Shown: piece after piece, positions 60,448 through 64,000 of the stretch
Position numbering within the stretch: the first letter of the stretch is position 1
How the letters are laid out: each line of letters begins with the position of its first letter
Source: Terasakiella sp. SH-1
GTDB lineage: Bacteria; Pseudomonadota; Alphaproteobacteria; Rhodospirillales; Terasakiellaceae
Direction: 5' to 3'
NCBI RefSeq assembly: GCF_004564135.1
Contig: NZ_CP038255.1
Location: 1,971,501-2,035,500, forward strand
Length of the DNA: 64,000 nt
Translations under genes and position numbers: made by a program
The notes under the pieces: generated by a model
What the model was told of the DNA's origin: nothing
The model's input: the letters and a program-made list of their open reading frames with translations, nothing else
The model's database searches: none

Positions 60448-61298
60448 TATTCGCTCCTGTAACCTAGTTCTTCATAAGCCTTGGCAAAATCATCTGGTGT
60501 CCAGGCTGTCATATGTGTTTGTTTTTCGCGATGTTCGATAAAGGACACGCCCTTGCCCATTTGCGTATCACAAATAATCATGCGGGGTTTATCGACAGTG
60601 GAGTTGCGGGCATTGTCAAAAGCTTCGCAAAGGGCATCCAGATCGTTGCCATCTATGCGCTGCACCGACCAGCCAAAGGCTTCCCATTTTTCGAACATAG
60701 GCTCCGGATCACTGACTTCACGTGACGGGCCGTCATTCTGCATATTATTGTTATCCAGAATGCCAATGATATTACTTAGTTTCTGCGTACCGGCAATCAT
60801 CGCAGCTTCCCAGGTTGAGCCTTCGTTCATCTCCCCATCAGAAACCACACAATAGACAAAGGAGTCTTTCTTTTGTCGGCGCATGGAAATCGCAGACCCC
60901 ACAGCAATGCCCAAACCATGCCCCAAAGACCCGCCTGAAATTTCAATACCGGGTGTATAGGCCGGTTGCGCTGAAATCGGAAAACGGCTGTCATCAAGTC
61001 CATACGTCCCGATTTCATCTTCCGGTAGGACGCCAGCTTCAATCAACGCACCATACTGCGCACATCCAAGATGCCCTGGTGACAGGAAGAAGCGGTCACG
61101 CCCATCCCATTCCAGATCATTCACCTTATAGTTCAGTGCGTAAAAATAAACGACAGCCAGCCAATCTGCCATAGCAAGCGTTTGACCAATATAGCCTTTT
61201 CCCGGTGTTTCCAGAATTCTGAGGCCATTAATGCGTATTCGCCTTGCACGTTCTTTGAGCGATACATTCGAAAGCTCATGTTGTTTTTGTTCAGACAT
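60447..61298 (-). CDS. Transketolase, N-terminal subunit (TPP-binding)
   Basis: 283 residues. The thiamine diphosphate motif reads SDGEMNEGSTWEA followed by ILDNNNMQ (G of the usual GDG replaced by S). FLSPGHLGCAQYGAL and GSLGHGLGIAVG are also present. It forms the first half of a split transketolase. The TRAP genes upstream suggest a carbon source whose breakdown needs a two-carbon transfer. The stop overlaps the next gene start by one base. Confidence 0.88.
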   Translation of the reverse strand: MSEQKQHELSNVSLKERARRIRINGLRILETPGKGYIGQTLAMADWLAVVYFYALNYKVNDLEWDGRDRFFLSPGHLGCAQYGALIEAGVLPEDEIGTYGLDDSRFPISAQPAYTPGIEISGGSLGHGLGIAVGSAISMRRQKKDSFVYCVVSDGEMNEGSTWEAAMIAGTQKLSNIIGILDNNNMQNDGPSREVSDPEPMFEKWEAFGWSVQRIDGNDLDALCEAFDNARNSTVDKPRMIICDTQMGKGVSFIEHREKQTHMTAWTPDDFAKAYEELGYRSE

Positions 61299-61342
61299 TC
61301 ATTTTACTCCATTATTGTACTTATTGAGCGCACTTCCCCTGC

Positions 61343-61374
61343 CTGTAGAAAATCTGAGAACAGATTTCCTACAG
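61343..61374. other. Stem-loop between dctM and the transketolase genes
   Basis: CTGTAG-AAAATCTG pairs with CAGATTTC-CTACAG in a stem of about 13 pairs around AGAA. No T run follows on the minus strand, so it is more likely an mRNA-stability or processing hairpin than a terminator. Confidence 0.45.
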
Positions 61375-61397
61375 TTTCTAGCTCGGAAAAATCAGGG

Positions 61398-62666
61398 TTA
61401 GAGGAATATGGTTGTAACTGCGGGGAAATAACTGACCAGTCCTAATACGGCCAAGGCAACCAGATAAAATGGCATGAGATACAAGACCACTTTCCCCATA
61501 GGTACCCGTTCAATTGCGACCGAAACAAACAAGGTTGTTCCAACAGGCGGGGTGTAAAGGCCAATCGCCAGATTGACGACCATCATGACACCAAGCTGGA
61601 CTTCGTTTAGTCCTACCTGGGTTGCGACCCCTAAAAAGATCGGTGCCAAAAGAAGAACCGCTGCAGGCAAGTCCAAAAAGGTCCCAATCATGATCATCAC
61701 AAGGTTCATCGCCAAAATAATGAGCCAGGGTGATTCAAGGGTTGTCAGCAACCATGTTGCAAGATTTTCCGGAACACTTTCCGCAGATAAAATCCATTGC
61801 AGAACACTTGACCCCATAATGACCATCATAATCACACCAGTCATCATGCCGGTTGTCAGGATACAGCGCGCAATGATTTGAAAATTCAAGTCACGATAAA
61901 TAGCAAAACCAACCAACAAGGCATAACAAACAGCAAAAACACTGATCTCAGTCGGCGTTACCACACCACCACGGGCCATGACAACAACAAGAACAGGCAT
62001 TAATAAAGCTGGAAATGCATGAAGAAGCTGGGATTTGAAGGCACTAAACCCACCCGGAAGCGGGGAACGTTGCAAATTCAGTCGACGACCAATTGTATAG
62101 GTCAAAACAAACATACTAACCGTCAGCATGACACCCGGCACAATCCCGGCAAGGAAAAGCTTAGGAATTGATGCTTCCGTCACCAAACCATACAAAATCA
62201 GCGGAATGGATGGTGGGATCAGAACTGAGATTGTCGAAGAAGCTGCGTTAACTGCAGCTGAATAGCCATCAGGATAGTTTTCTTTTTTCTGTACAGGGAT
62301 CAACGCATTACCGACGGCAGACGCATCCGCCACGGCAGAACCGGATACCCCGCCAAAAAAGAGAGAACCAAGTACACTCACTTGTGACAGGCCACCCTTC
62401 ATGCGCCCGACAAGAAGCTTGGTAAATGAGATAAGATATTCCCCAAAGCGCCCAGACATCATCAGGTCGCCAGCTAAAATAAAAAAGGGAATTGCCAACA
62501 TCGGGAAACTTTGTGTTGGATCGTAAAGTGAAATAATGGTTTGGCCTAGCAGGTATGATTTATCCGACGCAATCATGGAAGCGCCACCTGCAACAAAAAG
62601 GGCATGGGCAACCGGTGTTGCCAGTAATAACAAACCAATAAAGAATAATGCAGCGAGTGCAGACAT
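61398..62666 (-). CDS. dctM: TRAP transporter large permease (DctM)
   Basis: 422 residues with about 12 membrane segments. Family motifs are FILAGDLMMSGR, SGSAVADASAVGNALIP, SSTISVLIPPSIPLILYG and VVNLAIGLYTPPVGT. It forms the Na+-driven channel with the small subunit encoded 27 bp upstream. The substrate is not deducible. Confidence 0.93.
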   Translation of the reverse strand: MSALAALFFIGLLLLATPVAHALFVAGGASMIASDKSYLLGQTIISLYDPTQSFPMLAIPFFILAGDLMMSGRFGEYLISFTKLLVGRMKGGLSQVSVLGSLFFGGVSGSAVADASAVGNALIPVQKKENYPDGYSAAVNAASSTISVLIPPSIPLILYGLVTEASIPKLFLAGIVPGVMLTVSMFVLTYTIGRRLNLQRSPLPGGFSAFKSQLLHAFPALLMPVLVVVMARGGVVTPTEISVFAVCYALLVGFAIYRDLNFQIIARCILTTGMMTGVIMMVIMGSSVLQWILSAESVPENLATWLLTTLESPWLIILAMNLVMIMIGTFLDLPAAVLLLAPIFLGVATQVGLNEVQLGVMMVVNLAIGLYTPPVGTTLFVSVAIERVPMGKVVLYLMPFYLVALAVLGLVSYFPAVTTIFL

Positions 62667-62693
62667 TCGAACCTCCCGTTCGATAGAGGGAGC

Positions 62694-63275
62694 CTAAAGC
62701 TCTTCTTTTTTATTGCTTACAATAACTTCGTCTTCGAGACCTTCTACACTTACGGGAAGGACTTCCCCCATGTAGAGGCGGTAAAGGGTGGTGAGTGCCG
62801 TAATCGCCAAGAGGCTATAGCCCACAACGAGTGAGGCATAACTAACAGCCTGAGAGACACCGATCAGGGTAAAATAGGTCCCCCGTTCAAACATGGTCAC
62901 TTCATATCCGTACCAAACGACAATCACACATGCCGCAATAACAATTAACTGTACGACCCCCTTAAGGGCTTTGGCTACGCTATCAGGCAACAAGGAGACA
63001 AACAGTTCGACACCAATATGTCGATTGTGTTGTGCCGCCAGAACCGCACCTGCCATAATAAACCAGGGAAAGACCAGTTGAATGACTTGCTCAGACCAGA
63101 CAAGGCTACTGTCCGTTGTATATCGTAAAAAAGCATTCAAAAACGTGGGAATCAGCATGGCCGCAAAAACACCCCACAAAACGACAGCGCTCGCATAACG
63201 AATAACTGTGTCGGTAAGGGTAACTACGGGACCCAATGGCCCCGTAGCTTTGTTTGCGCTAAGTAAATGGCGCAT
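62694..63275 (-). CDS. dctQ: TRAP transporter small permease (DctQ)
   Basis: 193 residues with four membrane segments. It has LRYTTDSSLVWSEQVIQLVFPWFIMAGA, the typical DctQ signature E near the second segment, followed by QHNRHIGVELF. It ends in a charged tail. It follows the binding-protein gene by 11 bp. Confidence 0.9.
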   Translation of the reverse strand: MRHLLSANKATGPLGPVVTLTDTVIRYASAVVLWGVFAAMLIPTFLNAFLRYTTDSSLVWSEQVIQLVFPWFIMAGAVLAAQHNRHIGVELFVSLLPDSVAKALKGVVQLIVIAACVIVVWYGYEVTMFERGTYFTLIGVSQAVSYASLVVGYSLLAITALTTLYRLYMGEVLPVSVEGLEDEVIVSNKKEEL

Positions 63276-63286
63276 CGCAATTACCC

Positions 63287-64000
63287 CTATTTGCCAGAGG
63301 CTGCAGCAGCAGCTTTCTGGATTTGCGGGACGATATCACCGATTTGCTTGGCCCATTTGTCATACACACCAGCCGTTGCTTTCTTAAAGGCAGCAGAGTC
63401 AACTTCGTTGAGTTTTGCACCTTCTTCTTTCAATGTCTGCTCCAGTTGAACATCATTGATCAGGAAAAGACCGCGGTTATACCATGTGGCTGCATCCGCA
63501 GCGTCTTGGATGATCTTTTTGTCAGCATCAGACAGCGCATCAAACCAACGTTTAGAAGCCAGTACAGGCGTCATTTCGTATTTGTGGTTTGACTTGGCAA
63601 TGTAGGGTGTCAGCTCGTGAAGCTTGGAAGAATAGATGTTTGCCAGCGGGTTTTCCTGACCTTCAAACACGCCACTTTGCAAGGCAGCTGGAAGCTCAGA
63701 GAATGCTAGAGGAGCCGGGTTTGCACCAAGTGCCTGGAATGCATCAATTGTCACTTGAGACTGCGGTGTACGAATTTTCATACCCTTGATATCAGCAGGT
63801 GTTTTGATCGGCTTGGATGTGTGGGTAATTTTACGGATACCGTTGTCCCACCATGCCAGTACTTTGTAGCCTTTAGCTTCCAGTTTCTTAGCAAGGTCGT
63901 CGCCGATCGGGCCATCCAGCACTTCCCAGGCAGCAGGCAGATTATCGAACAGGTAAGGGAGGCCGAAGGCGTTCAAATCAGGGAGGATTTCAGCAACCGG
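63287..64000 (-). CDS. dctP: TRAP transporter substrate-binding protein (DctP), partial
   Basis: The frame is open to the window edge; about 237 C-terminal residues are visible, and the signal peptide and N-terminal lobe are missing. It has GMKIRTPQSQVTIDAFQALGANPAPLAFSELPAALQSGVFEGQENP (middle region; the Arg-Thr pair anchors a carboxylate in this family) and WFDALSDADKK. The first gene of the TRAP unit, followed by dctQ and dctM. The substrate is not deducible but is probably an organic acid. Confidence 0.9.
   Translation of the reverse strand, partial: PVAEILPDLNAFGLPYLFDNLPAAWEVLDGPIGDDLAKKLEAKGYKVLAWWDNGIRKITHTSKPIKTPADIKGMKIRTPQSQVTIDAFQALGANPAPLAFSELPAALQSGVFEGQENPLANIYSSKLHELTPYIAKSNHKYEMTPVLASKRWFDALSDADKKIIQDAADAATWYNRGLFLINDVQLEQTLKEEGAKLNEVDSAAFKKATAGVYDKWAKQIGDIVPQIQKAAAAASGK

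Noticed and set aside
1-64000. tRNA, rRNA, CRISPR array or prophage
   Set aside because: None seen: no cloverleaf with conserved T-loop, no regularly spaced repeats, and no phage structural or integrase genes.

Overview
The window reads as chromosomal DNA of a marine-type alphaproteobacterium, most likely order Rhodospirillales. The base composition is roughly balanced and the protein families point that way. A Terasakiella-like genus would fit, but this is an inference from gene content and I could not test it. About 65 genes are supportable. There are no rRNA or tRNA genes and no CRISPR array.

Region 1 (1-15.6 kb) is an exopolysaccharide locus: a Wzz/PCP chain-length protein, two glycosyltransferases, a priming sugar-phosphate transferase, a PhnD-like binding protein, a STAS protein, a lipoprotein, a six-SLBB export protein, a P-loop protein that has lost its Walker A lysine, and a sigma-54-dependent response regulator. 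A small protein with a sorting-signal-like tail, a 55-aa orphan, a VanZ-like protein and a CheY/hybrid-kinase pair follow. Five sites with sigma-54 -24/-12 geometry lie in front of these transcription units, so the cluster looks like a local sigma-54 regulon.

Region 2 (15.7-34 kb) begins with an internally deleted IS3-family relic. It continues with a PQQ and tungsten aldehyde-oxidation island: a FIST protein with its PAS hybrid kinase, cytochrome PedF, an AorABC-type aldehyde oxidoreductase (ferredoxin-like subunit, tungstopterin subunit, FAD subunit), a NitT/TauT-type ABC transporter, a c-type cytochrome, a second MoaD-like/kinase pair, an M48 peptidase and pqqBCADE. A lone tungstate-binding protein TupA follows. 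A terminator-like hairpin separates aorB from aorC.

Region 3 (35-41 kb) has an OmpR-type regulator and a bidirectional NAD-type [NiFe]-hydrogenase operon: hoxF, a hoxU-hoxY gene fusion, hoxH and the maturation protease hoxW. Region 4 (41-49 kb) has an SDR, an LLM flavoprotein, a LysR regulator, an intact IS1595-family element with 8-bp target duplication, a D-2-hydroxyacid dehydrogenase, TctDE-like two-component genes and a second LysR regulator.

Region 5 (49.4-58.3 kb) is a tricarboxylate uptake and oxidation locus: tctC, a tctA-tctB fusion, a PrpF-family isomerase, an AbrB-family membrane protein, tcuB, tcuA and a GntR regulator. Region 6 (58.4-64 kb) has a quinone-oxidoreductase-like enzyme, a split transketolase and a TRAP transporter that runs off the end.

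The most unusual object is a pair of roughly 270-bp elements (27113-27383 and 49162-49429, in opposite orientation). Each folds as a closing stem with two internal hairpin arms. Single-stranded segments are conserved between the copies, while the stem sequences differ almost completely yet still pair.
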